Assembly (NCBI RefSeq): GCF_030124375.1
Contig: NZ_JASKLS010000011.1
Span: 62,001 to 126,000, forward strand
Origin: Sinorhizobium sp. 6-70
GTDB lineage: Bacteria; Pseudomonadota; Alphaproteobacteria; Rhizobiales; Rhizobiaceae
Direction of reading: 5' to 3'
Length of the DNA stretch: 64,000 nucleotides
Shown: positions 49,650 to 57,747 of the stretch, one piece after another
How the letters are laid out: each line of letters opens with the position of its first letter
How positions within the stretch are numbered: position 1 is the first letter of the stretch
The notes under the pieces: generated by a model
Database searches by the model: none
The model's input: only the letters and a program-made list of their open reading frames with translations
Told to the model about the DNA's origin: nothing
Program-made: the position numbers and the translations under genes

Positions 49650-51173
49650 ATGCAGATGAATTTGGCGACGGCACCTGACGCGCGTCAGGCCGGAAGCAAT
49701 CAGTCTCAGGCGGCGGGGGAAAAACAGGACATGCGGCATGACGCACTTTTTGAGCGGGTAAGTGCGCGTTTGAAAGCTCAAGTCGGTCCGGATGTCTTCG
49801 CAAGCTGGTTTGGACGTCTCAAGCTCCATTCGATTTCCAAGAGCGTTGTACGTCTTTCGGTGCCCACGACGTTTTTGAAGTCGTGGATCAACAACCGGTA
49901 TCTCGATCTCATCACCAGCCTGTTCCAGCAGGAAGACGGCGAAATTCTGAAGGTGGAAATACTTGTCCGCACCGCGACGCGCGGTGCGCGGCCGGTTGCC
50001 CACGAAGAAGCGATGCCGGTGGCGGCAGAAACTCCGGCGGCCCCGGCGCGCCGTCCGGCAGCGGCCCAGCCGATTGCCTCGGTCGCCGCGTCGGCGGTGG
50101 CAGCCGTCCAGAAACCGGCCCAGGCACCGCTTTTCGGCTCGCCGCTTGACCAGCGCTACAACTTCGACAGTTTTGTCGAAGGTTCGTCCAACCGGGTGGC
50201 GCTCGCCGCCGCCCGCACGATCGCCGAGGCCGGTGCCGGCGCGGTGCGTTTCAATCCGCTCTTCATCCATTCGAGCGTCGGGCTCGGCAAGACGCATCTC
50301 CTGCAGGCGATCGCGATTGCCGCGCTCCAGAGCGCGCGGGCGCCGCGCGTCGTCTACCTGACGGCCGAATACTTCATGTGGCGCTTCGCGACAGCGATCC
50401 GCGACAATGATGCCCTGTCTCTCAAGGAATCGCTGCGCAATATCGATCTTCTGGTGATCGATGACATGCAGTTCCTGCAGGGCAAGTCGATCCAGCACGA
50501 GTTCTGCCATCTCCTGAACATGCTGCTCGACTCGGCCAAGCAAGTCGTCGTCGCGGCCGACCGTGCACCGTGGGAGTTGGAATCGCTCGACAGCCGCGTT
50601 CGCTCGCGGCTCCAGGGCGGCGTCGCGATCGAGATGGAAGGTCCGGATTACGAGATGCGTCTGGAGATGCTGAAGCGGCGGCTCGAGGCCGCGCGCCAGG
50701 ATGACGCATCGCTCGATATCCCGACCGATATCTTGTGTCATGTCGCGCGTAACGTCACGGCCAGCGGCCGCGAACTGGAGGGCGCCTTCAACCAGTTGCT
50801 GTTCCGCCGCTCCTTCGAACCTCAGCTCTCGATCGAGCGCGTCGACGAACTGCTCGGCCACCTGGTCAACGCCGGTGAACCGCGGCGCGTGCGCATTGAA
50901 GACATCCAGCGCGTCGTCGCCAAGCACTACAACGTCTCGCGCCAGGAACTGGTCTCGAACCGCCGCACGCGCGTCATCGTCAAGCCGCGCCAGATCGCCA
51001 TGTACCTGTCAAAGACCCTGACGCCGCGCTCCTTCCCGGAAATCGGCCGGCGCTTTGGCGGCCGCGATCACACGACCGTCCTGCATGCGGTGCGCAAGAT
51101 CGAGGAGTTGATCGCGGCGGATACGAAGCTCAGCCATGAGATCGAACTCTTGAAGCGGCTGATCAACGAATAG
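49650..51173 (+). CDS. dnaA: Chromosomal replication initiator DnaA
   Basis: 507 residues from the ATG at 49650, which has GGAAGG 7 nt upstream; ATGs at 49629 and 49656 are alternatives. Domain I starts ALFERVSARLKAQVGPDVFASWFGRLK. A variable Ala/Pro-rich linker lies at residues 120-165. The AAA+ core has GLGKTHLLQAI (Walker A) and DLLVIDDMQF (Walker B). Domain IV has the DNA-binding signature GGRDHTTVLHAVRKIEEL. It is not next to dnaN or an evident oriC. Confidence 0.96.
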   Translation: MQMNLATAPDARQAGSNQSQAAGEKQDMRHDALFERVSARLKAQVGPDVFASWFGRLKLHSISKSVVRLSVPTTFLKSWINNRYLDLITSLFQQEDGEILKVEILVRTATRGARPVAHEEAMPVAAETPAAPARRPAAAQPIASVAASAVAAVQKPAQAPLFGSPLDQRYNFDSFVEGSSNRVALAAARTIAEAGAGAVRFNPLFIHSSVGLGKTHLLQAIAIAALQSARAPRVVYLTAEYFMWRFATAIRDNDALSLKESLRNIDLLVIDDMQFLQGKSIQHEFCHLLNMLLDSAKQVVVAADRAPWELESLDSRVRSRLQGGVAIEMEGPDYEMRLEMLKRRLEAARQDDASLDIPTDILCHVARNVTASGRELEGAFNQLLFRRSFEPQLSIERVDELLGHLVNAGEPRRVRIEDIQRVVAKHYNVSRQELVSNRRTRVIVKPRQIAMYLSKTLTPRSFPEIGRRFGGRDHTTVLHAVRKIEELIAADTKLSHEIELLKRLINE

Positions 51174-51206
51174 CCATCCATGGATGGATAGGCTGACGCC
51201 TACGAA

Positions 51207-51233
51207 TTGGCCCGGTTCCGCCGGGCCTTTTTG
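51207..51233 (+). terminator. dnaA terminator
   Basis: GGCCCGG (51209-51215) and CCGGGCC (51221-51227) followed by TTTTT (51228-51232). Confidence 0.9.
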
Positions 51234-51358
51234 TTGTGCGCATGCCGCAGGCATAGGCTTTTTTCACGCTGAAGCCGGATGCGGGCGCAAGACTATGCGC
51301 ATTTTCCTGACCCGCCGGCGGGTTGATTCCGCAACTGGTACATTTTTTTCGCCTCGCT

Positions 51359-51385
51359 TGTCGGCTATCACTAGCTCCATCCGTC
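51359..51385 (+). promoter_or_regulatory. ECF-type promoter before the YCII-sigma pair
   Basis: TGTCGG (51359-51364), 17 bp, CGTC (51382-51385). This resembles the promoter described for ECF42 sigma factors (TGTCGA-like -35, CGTC -10), and an identical string precedes the gene at 53131. Confidence 0.68.
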
Positions 51386-51409
51386 TTCAGACCAGCCGAG
51401 GAGTTTTCA

Positions 51410-51784
51410 ATGCTTTATGCGGTGCTTTGCTACAACGATGAAAGTGTCACGAGTGCCTGGAGCAAGGAGGAGGACGACAAGGTCATGCGCGATCTTACCG
51501 CCGTCCAGCGCAAGTATGTCGAAGCCGGCAAGCTCGGGCCAGTCGCGCGCCTCTTGCCGACGACGGCGGCGACCACGCTGCGCCACGCCACGGGCGAGAC
51601 AATCGTCATCGACGGCCCCTTCGCCGAAACCAAGGAGCAGTTGCTCGGCTTCTACCTGATCGATTGCGGATCGCTCGACGAGGCGCTCGACTTCGCTCGC
51701 GAGCTGAGTTCCGCCAATCCAAGCTCGGGTTCCTACGAGATCCGCCCCCTCGCTCTCTTTAAGCCCGGTGAGCTTCCCTCATGA
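51410..51784 (+). CDS. YCII-related/DGPF-type protein
   Basis: 124 residues from the ATG at 51410 (MLYAVLCYNDESVTSAWSK), with GAGGAG about 6 nt upstream. The family motif DGPFAETKEQLLGFYLIDC is complete. DGPF proteins are the constant partners of ECF42 sigma factors in many phyla, and their molecular function is unknown. The stop overlaps the sigma-factor ATG by 4 bp (ATGA), so the two are translationally coupled. Confidence 0.9.
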   Translation: MLYAVLCYNDESVTSAWSKEEDDKVMRDLTAVQRKYVEAGKLGPVARLLPTTAATTLRHATGETIVIDGPFAETKEQLLGFYLIDCGSLDEALDFARELSSANPSSGSYEIRPLALFKPGELPS

Positions 51785-53055
51785 CAGACACTGCCTGGAT
51801 CGACCTCGCTCTCGTTTCCGCCCGGCCACAGGCGATGGGCGCGCTTCTGCGCTATTTTCGCAATCTCGACCTGGCCGAGGAAGCCTTCCAGGAGGCCTGC
51901 CTCCGGGCACTGAAAACCTGGCCGAAGAGTGGTCCGCCGCGGGATCCCGCGGCCTGGCTGATCTTCGTCGGTCGCAACAGCGGCATCGACAAGGTGCGGC
52001 GCCAAGCGCGCGAAACGGCGCTGCCGCCGGAGGAATTGCTTTCCGACCTCGAAGATCGGGAGAGCGAACTCGCCGACCGCCTCGACGGCTCGCATTATCG
52101 CGATGACATCCTGCGGCTGCTGTTCGTCTGCAGCAATCCGGCCCTGCCGGCGACGCAGCAGATCGCACTGGCGCTCCGGATCGTCTCCGGCCTCTCCGTC
52201 AGACAGATCGCGCGCGCCTTTCTTGTCAGCGAAGCGGCGATGGAGCAGCGTATTACCCGGGCCAAGGCGCGCGTCGCGGCGGCGGGCATTCCCTTCGAAA
52301 CGCCCGATGCCGCCGATCGCGCCGAACGGCTCGCGGCCGTCGCGACGATGATCTACCTCGTCTTCAACGAAGGCTATTCGGCGATGAATGGCCCCGAGGG
52401 CGTATCGGCAGATCTCTGCGACGAAGCGATCCGGCTCTCCCGGCTGCTTCTCAGGTTGTTTCCGGCCGAACCGGAAATCATGGGACTGGCCGCGCTGCTC
52501 TTGCTTCAGCATTCGCGCGCCAGGGCGCGCTTCGATGCTCACGGCGCCCTCGTTCTGCTCGAAGATCAGGACCGGCGGCTATGGAACAGGGGAATGATCA
52601 CCGAGGCGCTCGCGATGATCGACAAGGCCATGCGCCACCGCCGCCCCGGCCCCTATCAGGTCCAGGCGGCCATTGCGGCGCTTCATGCCCGCGCCGAGCG
52701 TCCCGAGTTGACGGACTGGGAGGAAATCGACCTGCTCTATCAGGCGCTTGAACGCCTGCAACCGTCGCCCGTCGTCACTCTCAATCGCGCCGTCGCAGTG
52801 TCGAAGCGCGAGGGACCGGAAGCGGCCTTGGCATTGGTCGAGCCGCTTGGCGAAAGGCTCTCGGGCTATTTCTACTATCACGGCCTGCGTGGGGCCCTGC
52901 TCAAGCAGATGGGACGCGTCGGCGAGGCGCGCATCGCGTTCGACCGCGCCATTGCACTTGCGACCAACGCGGCGGAGGCCGCCTATATCCGCATGCAGCT
53001 CGACCATCTTGCCGCAGAACCCGGTCGCCCGGACCTCGTCGCGGAAAAACAATAA
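51781..53055 (+). CDS. ECF42-type RNA polymerase sigma factor with long C-terminal extension
   Basis: 424 residues. Residues 1-180 hold sigma regions 2 and 4: RNLDLAEEAFQEACLRALKTWP, DPAAWLIFVGRNSGIDKVRR and RQIARAFLVSEAAMEQRITRAK. About 240 more residues form helical repeats of TPR character (LIYLVFNEGYSAMN, ALLLLQHSRARARFD, LNRAVAVSKREGPEAAL). This layout, plus the coupled DGPF gene, is diagnostic of group ECF42. No anti-sigma gene is seen; the extension is thought to control activity. Confidence 0.9.
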   Translation: MTDTAWIDLALVSARPQAMGALLRYFRNLDLAEEAFQEACLRALKTWPKSGPPRDPAAWLIFVGRNSGIDKVRRQARETALPPEELLSDLEDRESELADRLDGSHYRDDILRLLFVCSNPALPATQQIALALRIVSGLSVRQIARAFLVSEAAMEQRITRAKARVAAAGIPFETPDAADRAERLAAVATMIYLVFNEGYSAMNGPEGVSADLCDEAIRLSRLLLRLFPAEPEIMGLAALLLLQHSRARARFDAHGALVLLEDQDRRLWNRGMITEALAMIDKAMRHRRPGPYQVQAAIAALHARAERPELTDWEEIDLLYQALERLQPSPVVTLNRAVAVSKREGPEAALALVEPLGERLSGYFYYHGLRGALLKQMGRVGEARIAFDRAIALATNAAEAAYIRMQLDHLAAEPGRPDLVAEKQ

Positions 53056-53071
53056 AATTATCGGCTGTCGC

Positions 53072-53098
53072 TGTCGGAATCCGATTTCCCCGTTCGTC
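53072..53098 (+). promoter_or_regulatory. Second ECF-type promoter, before the SRPBCC gene
   Basis: TGTCGG (53072-53077), 17 bp, CGTC (53095-53098): same boxes and spacing as at 51359-51385. It starts 16 bp after the sigma stop. Confidence 0.68.
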
Positions 53099-53130
53099 CT
53101 TGGACTGACACCACCACGGAGGAATAGGAA

Positions 53131-53613
53131 ATGACTGCAGCGACCGACCTCAAGCCCGCCGACGAGCGCGAACTGGTGCTCACCCGCCTCATCGATGCGC
53201 CACGCGAAAAGGTTTACCGCGCCTTCACGGACGCGGAACTCCTGAAGCAATGGTTTGCGCCCTTGCCGTGGACGATCACGGAAGCGGAGCTCGATGTGAG
53301 GTCAGGCGGTACCAACCGCTTCGTCATGCGCTCCCCGGAGGGCGAACTCTATCCCAATCAAGGCGTCTATCTGGAAGTTGTTCCGAACGAGAAGCTGGTC
53401 GTGACCGATGCATATACCGAAGCCTGGAAGCCTTCGGAGAAACCCTTCATGACCGCGATCCTGACCTTCGAGGACGAGGGCGGCAAGACCCGCTACACGG
53501 CCCGCGCCCGCCACTGGAGCGCGGCGGATCGCGAGGCCCACGAAAAGATGGGCTTTCATGAGGGCTGGGGCCAATGCGCCGACCAGCTCGCCGCGCTTGT
53601 CGCAAAGCTTTGA
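53131..53613 (+). CDS. SRPBCC/AHSA1 family protein
   Basis: 160 residues. AHSA1-type START-like fold: ELVLTRLIDAPREKVYRAFTDAELLKQWFAP at the N-terminus (first strand and helix), the central EAELDVRSGGTNRF, and the C-terminal helix HEKMGFHEGWGQCADQLAALV with the conserved GW. A good Shine-Dalgarno (GGAGG) precedes the ATG. Its own ECF42-like promoter makes it a likely target of the upstream sigma factor. Confidence 0.88.
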   Translation: MTAATDLKPADERELVLTRLIDAPREKVYRAFTDAELLKQWFAPLPWTITEAELDVRSGGTNRFVMRSPEGELYPNQGVYLEVVPNEKLVVTDAYTEAWKPSEKPFMTAILTFEDEGGKTRYTARARHWSAADREAHEKMGFHEGWGQCADQLAALVAKL

Positions 53614-53631
53614 CACGAGCGGCGGCGGCCG

Positions 53632-53733
53632 ACAGCGCCGTGCGTCCTTCAGACGCATAAAGGTGGCTGTAGAACTTTGAATTTGCTGCATGTTTTTGTC
53701 TCTGAATCGGCTCCGATTCAAGGACACATGCAG
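53632..53733. repeat. Family A mosaic element, complete copy
   Basis: First module with inner cgtccttcagacg, then the tgcatg palindrome with imperfect arms (ctgaatcgg/ccgattcaag). Separates the SRPBCC gene from the NTF2-VOC gene. Confidence 0.83.
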
Positions 53734-53770
53734 GCGGCTTCCGCCTTCACATCGATCAAGGAGGTGAACC

Positions 53771-54631
53771 ATGTCCGACATCGAGAAGACCGACTCCGTC
53801 GAGGAGATACGCGCGGTGATCGACGATTGGGTTGAGGCGATGCGCCAGAAGGATGCGCGCCGCGTGCTTGTCCACAGTACGGAAAATTGTCTCGTCTATT
53901 CGCTGGCGCCGCCTCTCAAGGAGACAGGCGCGGGTGCCGAGGGCCTCGAGCAGTGGTTTTCCACCTGGAGAGGGCCGCTCGGCTACCGGCTTCATGAACT
54001 GGAGATGTCGGCAGGCGGCGACGTCGCCTTCGTGACGGCGCTCACCCATCTCTCCGGCGAAAAGCTCGGCGGTGAAAAGCCGGCGCTCTGGTTTCGCCAG
54101 ACGCTGGGTTTGAGGCGCACGGAGAAAGGATGGAAGATCGCCCATCAGCACGAATCCGTACCCTTCTACATGGACGGGAGCTTCAAGGCGGCAATCGATC
54201 TTGAGCCGACGTCAGAGGTCGATTGGCAGGCGCCGTCGCGCCCGCCAATGGCCGGCGTCATCGCCTATCTCAACGTCCAGGACGCGAATGCCACGGCGGA
54301 ATTCTACAGCCGTGCCTTCGGCGCCAAGAAAGTGGACCGCAGATATGCCGAGGACGGCAAACGCCTCATTCACTGTCATCTGACGATCAATGGCGGTGCG
54401 CTGATGTTGAACGATCCGTTCCCGGAATTCGGTTACCCCTGGAAGCCGCAGGAGGGCGTCGTTCTGCATCTCGTCGTCGATGACGCGGATTTCTGGTGGA
54501 AGCGCGCCGTCGCCGCGGGTGCGGAGGTGACGATGCCGCTGGAGGTCGCCTTCTGGGGCGATTATTACGGGCAGCTTCGCGATCCCTTCGGCATCAGCTG
54601 GGCGATCGTCGCGCCGGTGAAAAAGGATTGA
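53771..54631 (+). CDS. NTF2-like/VOC two-domain fusion protein
   Basis: 286 residues. Residues 1-135 are a SnoaL/NTF2-like ketosteroid-isomerase fold (EEIRAVIDDWVEAMRQKD, then ALWFRQTLGLRRTEKGWKIAHQHESVPF). Residues 155-284 are a PhnB-like VOC/glyoxalase domain (GVIAYLNVQDANATAEFYSRAFG, FWGDYYGQLRDPFGISW). Both domains bind small molecules and this fused form suggests a detoxification or ring-modifying enzyme. The ATG follows AAGGAGG. Orientation matches the ECF42 genes, but a repeat intervenes. Confidence 0.86.
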   Translation: MSDIEKTDSVEEIRAVIDDWVEAMRQKDARRVLVHSTENCLVYSLAPPLKETGAGAEGLEQWFSTWRGPLGYRLHELEMSAGGDVAFVTALTHLSGEKLGGEKPALWFRQTLGLRRTEKGWKIAHQHESVPFYMDGSFKAAIDLEPTSEVDWQAPSRPPMAGVIAYLNVQDANATAEFYSRAFGAKKVDRRYAEDGKRLIHCHLTINGGALMLNDPFPEFGYPWKPQEGVVLHLVVDDADFWWKRAVAAGAEVTMPLEVAFWGDYYGQLRDPFGISWAIVAPVKKD

Positions 54632-54670
54632 ACTTACCGGGCTTGATGATTCCGGCCGACCAGTAGGCAA

Positions 54671-54703
54671 CGTGCGGGACAGGGATCACACTTGTCCCGC
54701 ACG
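54671..54703. repeat. Perfect 11-bp inverted repeat upstream of the GST gene
   Basis: cgtgcgggaca (54671-54681) and tgtcccgcacg (54693-54703) around an 11-base spacer, 100 bp before the GST start. It could be an operator or a terminator for the preceding gene; no U-run follows. Confidence 0.6.
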
Positions 54704-54802
54704 AAACAAACTTGCAAAGCGGGCGCCGCATCAGAGCGCAATTCTCGCCACTTATGCACTATCCTCGCGAGCAGCTCTACGATCCCTGCCGTGCGAGGCA
54801 AT

Positions 54803-55417
54803 ATGATCCTTTACTACCAATCACATTCGCCCTTTGCCCGAAAGGCACTCGTGTTCGCTCACGAAGCCGGGCTTGCGGGCCGGCTTGAGGTCATTCACCA
54901 CGAAACAAGCCCGACACAACGCAACGAGCGGGTTTATGCCGAAAACCCACTCGGGAAGGTTCCGGTTTTGCTTCGCGCGGACGGGCCGGCAATCTTCGAT
55001 TCCGACGTGATATGCGCCTATCTCGACACGCTTCACGACGGCAGGAAACTCATTCCTGGAAGCGGCGAGGCGCGCTGGCATGCCTTGGTTCTGCAATCCG
55101 TCGCGCAAGGGCTGGCGCAAACGGGCATCAATCTCCGTTGGGAGACCGTGCGACGGCCGGAACGGCTGCGCTACGCTCCACTTCGCGACGGTTTCATCGA
55201 AAAAATCGAAGCTACCTATGACTGGCTGGATGCCACGCTGGACCTGACGGCGCCGCTTCATGTCGGCCATATCGCTCTCGCGACGACCCTCTCCTGGATG
55301 GAGTTCCGCGACTTGCCGTCGTTTCGCGCTCGACCGACGCTAACGCGATGGTTCAATGAATTCGAGCAAAGGCCTTCGATGCTGGCGACGCCGCTCTTCG
55401 GCGAGACACATGATTGA
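54803..55417 (+). CDS. Glutathione S-transferase family protein
   Basis: 204 residues from the ATG at 54803 (MILYYQSHSPFARKALVFAH), with GAGG upstream; longer in-frame extensions look non-coding. The thioredoxin-like half contains NPLGKVPVLL and the conserved ESDVI-type turn DSDVICAYLD. The all-helical C-terminal half contains the domain-capping VGHIALATTLSW. It is the YfcF/YibF-like short GST type. The substrate is unknown. Confidence 0.87.
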   Translation: MILYYQSHSPFARKALVFAHEAGLAGRLEVIHHETSPTQRNERVYAENPLGKVPVLLRADGPAIFDSDVICAYLDTLHDGRKLIPGSGEARWHALVLQSVAQGLAQTGINLRWETVRRPERLRYAPLRDGFIEKIEATYDWLDATLDLTAPLHVGHIALATTLSWMEFRDLPSFRARPTLTRWFNEFEQRPSMLATPLFGETHD

Positions 55418-55441
55418 CCGCCGTCGCATCCCCGTCCCGTG

Positions 55442-56623
55442 TCAGCAGGCGAGGTCTGCCACGACCGCGTCGAGGATCAGCATGCCGGCGGGCGTGCAGC
55501 GCAGCCGTGAATTGCCGAGCCGTTCGATGAAGCCGTGATCGATCAGGAACTGTTCGCGGTCCGGATCGGGGTCGCGGCCGGAAAGGCTTTGCCAGCGGGC
55601 CAGATCGACACCTTCCTTGAGCCGAAGGCCCATCAGCAGGAGTTCGTCGGCCTGCGCTTCGGAGTCCAGGAGCTCGCGCTCGATCATGCCATGGCCATGT
55701 TCTTCGACGAGGCGCAACCATTCTTCGGGCTTGCGTTCCGTCGCTGTCGCCACCTTGGCGCCGCCGATTGTTAGGCGCCCATGGGCGCCGGGGCCGATGC
55801 CCGCATAGTCGCCATAGCGCCAATAGGTGAGATTGTGCCGGCTTTCCGCACCCGGCCGTGCATGATTGGACACCTCATAGGCCGGCATGCCGATCGCCGC
55901 GGTGATCTCTTGCGTCGCCTCATAGAGCGTCGCCGACTGTTCGCCATCCGGGACGACGAGCTTGCCGGCCTTGTGCAGCCCGTAGAAGGGCGTGCCTTCC
56001 TCGATCGTCAGTTGATAGAGCGAGAGATGGTCGACCGCATAGGAGACCGCCTCCTTCAGTTCGCGCTCCCAGTCCTCGACGGTCTGGTTCGGGCGGGCAT
56101 AGATCAGGTCGAACGACATGCGCGGAAAAATTTCCCGCGCCAGCCGGACGGCCTTCAACGCGTCTTCAACGTTGTGCAGACGCCCCAGGAACTTCAGGTC
56201 GCGATCGTTCAGCGCCTGGACGCCAAGCGAGACGCGGTTGACGCCCGCTGCGCGATAACCGTGGAAGCGCGTCGCCTCGACGCTCGATGGGTTGGCTTCC
56301 ATGGTGATCTCGATGCCATCCGGCACGTGCCAGTGAGCGGCGATGCCGTTAAGGATCGCATCGACGGTGGCCGGATCCATCAGCGAGGGCGTGCCGCCGC
56401 CCATGAAAATGCTGGTGACCGTCCGCGGACCGGAGAGTTCGCGAGCTTCTGCCATTTCCCGCAGGAAGGCCGTGACGAAGCGCGGCTGGTCGACGGGCTG
56501 ATGGCGGACATGGCTGTTGAAGTCGCAATAGGGGCACTTCGCCGCGCAAAACGGCCAGTGCACATAGACCCCGAAGCCGGGGCCCATGCCGTCACCGATC
56601 GCCGAGAGCGGAGTCACATGCAT
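55442..56623 (-). CDS. hemW: Radical SAM heme chaperone HemW
   Basis: 393 residues. Radical SAM cluster CAAKCPYCDF near residue 27, preceded by GFGVYVHWPF. HemW-specific landmarks follow (FMGGGTPSL, MEANPSSVE, NRVSLGVQALND, FDLIYARPNQT). Formerly misnamed an oxygen-independent coproporphyrinogen oxidase; HemW lacks the extra N-terminal residues of HemN and binds and delivers heme. It lies 13 bp after rdgB in the same direction. Confidence 0.95.
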   Translation of the reverse strand: MHVTPLSAIGDGMGPGFGVYVHWPFCAAKCPYCDFNSHVRHQPVDQPRFVTAFLREMAEARELSGPRTVTSIFMGGGTPSLMDPATVDAILNGIAAHWHVPDGIEITMEANPSSVEATRFHGYRAAGVNRVSLGVQALNDRDLKFLGRLHNVEDALKAVRLAREIFPRMSFDLIYARPNQTVEDWERELKEAVSYAVDHLSLYQLTIEEGTPFYGLHKAGKLVVPDGEQSATLYEATQEITAAIGMPAYEVSNHARPGAESRHNLTYWRYGDYAGIGPGAHGRLTIGGAKVATATERKPEEWLRLVEEHGHGMIERELLDSEAQADELLLMGLRLKEGVDLARWQSLSGRDPDPDREQFLIDHGFIERLGNSRLRCTPAGMLILDAVVADLAC

Positions 56624-56635
56624 TGCATTCGTCTT

Positions 56636-57280
56636 TCAGGCGCCGAGGCAGGTTTCGGCGAACAGCTTGAAGGCGCGGGCGCGGTGCGAAAGCGCGCTCG
56701 CGTCGCCGGGCTTCCAGCCGTGCTTCTCTTCCGCGGTCATCTCGCCAAAGGTGGTGTCGTAGCCTTTCGGTTGAAAGACCGGGTCATAGCCGAAACCGCT
56801 CGTTCCGCGCGGCGGCCAGACGACCTGGCCTTCGACCTCACCGCGAAAGAGCTCGACATGGCCATCCGGCCAGGCGAGGCAGAGCACGGAGACGAAGCGT
56901 GCGGTTCGGCTCTCGGGCGTCATCGCGCCCTTCTCGTTGAGCGCCCTTTCCACCTTTTCCATCGCCATGGCAAAGTCGCGGCTGCGGTCTTCGCGCTCGG
57001 CCCAGTTGGCCGTGTAGACGCCCGGTGCGCCATCGAGGGCATCGATCGCGAGACCGGAATCGTCCGAAAGCGCCGGCAGACCGGAGGCCCTTGCGGAGGC
57101 GAGCGCCTTGATTGTCGCGTTTTCCTCGAACGTCGTGCCGGTTTCCTCCGGCTCGACGAAATTGAGATCGGCGGCCGATTTCGCCTCGAAGCCGAGCGGG
57201 CCGATCAGGTCGCGGATTTCGCGGATCTTGCCGGCATTGTGGCTCGCGACGACGAGCGTCTTGTCATCCAGTTTGCGCAT
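56636..57280 (-). CDS. rdgB: Non-canonical purine NTP pyrophosphatase (RdgB/HAM1)
   Basis: 214 residues from the ATG at 57280 (MRKLDDKTLVVASHNAGKI); an ATG five codons earlier is possible. RdgB hydrolyses ITP, XTP and dITP to keep them out of nucleic acids. Motifs SHNAGKIREI, SDDSGLAIDALDGAPGVYTA, GTSGFGYDPVF and LSHRARA are complete. It lies between hemW and the VOC gene in a tight leftward run hemW-rdgB-VOC-rph. Confidence 0.95.
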   Translation of the reverse strand: MRKLDDKTLVVASHNAGKIREIRDLIGPLGFEAKSAADLNFVEPEETGTTFEENATIKALASARASGLPALSDDSGLAIDALDGAPGVYTANWAEREDRSRDFAMAMEKVERALNEKGAMTPESRTARFVSVLCLAWPDGHVELFRGEVEGQVVWPPRGTSGFGYDPVFQPKGYDTTFGEMTAEEKHGWKPGDASALSHRARAFKLFAETCLGA

Positions 57281-57315
57281 GCTCTTCTGTTCCATTCCGG
57301 CGGCGGCGGCCGCAT

Positions 57316-57732
57316 TCAATCAATCGCCCAAAGACCCGGCTCCGCGCATTCCAGGCTGTTGCCGGCCGGATCGCGGAAGTAGAAGGAGCGGGCGCCGTTG
57401 GGCCAGCGGATATCCGCTTCGATCGCAACCCCGGCGGCTTCGAGCTTCTCCTTCCACGCGTCGAGCGCCTGCGCCGCGACGCGGAAGCACATGTGTCCCT
57501 TGCCCGTCGTCCCGTGCGGCGGCACGGGGAGCCCTCCCGCCGCAGGTGGCTTGATCGTCTCGGCGGGATTGAAGATCAGGAGTATGCCTGCGCCACAGCG
57601 GAAGAACACGTGCCGATTGCCGGCGCGGGTGATCTGCTGCAAGCCGAGCACCGTGCCATAGAAGGCCTCGGCGCGGTCGAGATCCTCCGCGTAGAGCGCA
57701 GTTTCGAGAATACCTTCCAGCGCCGGGGTCAA
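57316..57732 (-). CDS. VOC/glyoxalase family protein
   Basis: 138 residues, one pair of beta-alpha-beta-beta-beta modules: ILETALYAEDLDRAEAFYGTVLG in the first, and GHMCFRVAAQALDAWKEKLEAAG with FRDPAGNSLEC in the second, with likely metal ligands His and Glu. The substrate is unknown. It is placed between rph and rdgB, an arrangement seen in related rhizobia, and overlaps nothing. Start ATG at 57732. Confidence 0.88.
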   Translation of the reverse strand: MTPALEGILETALYAEDLDRAEAFYGTVLGLQQITRAGNRHVFFRCGAGILLIFNPAETIKPPAAGGLPVPPHGTTGKGHMCFRVAAQALDAWKEKLEAAGVAIEADIRWPNGARSFYFRDPAGNSLECAEPGLWAID

Positions 57733-57747
57733 ATCTCGTCCTTCCTA

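Noticed and set aside
49217..49651. Minus-strand frame of 144 codons overlapping the dnaA start
   Set aside because: Pro/Arg/Cys-rich composition typical of antisense GC-rich DNA and no recognisable family.
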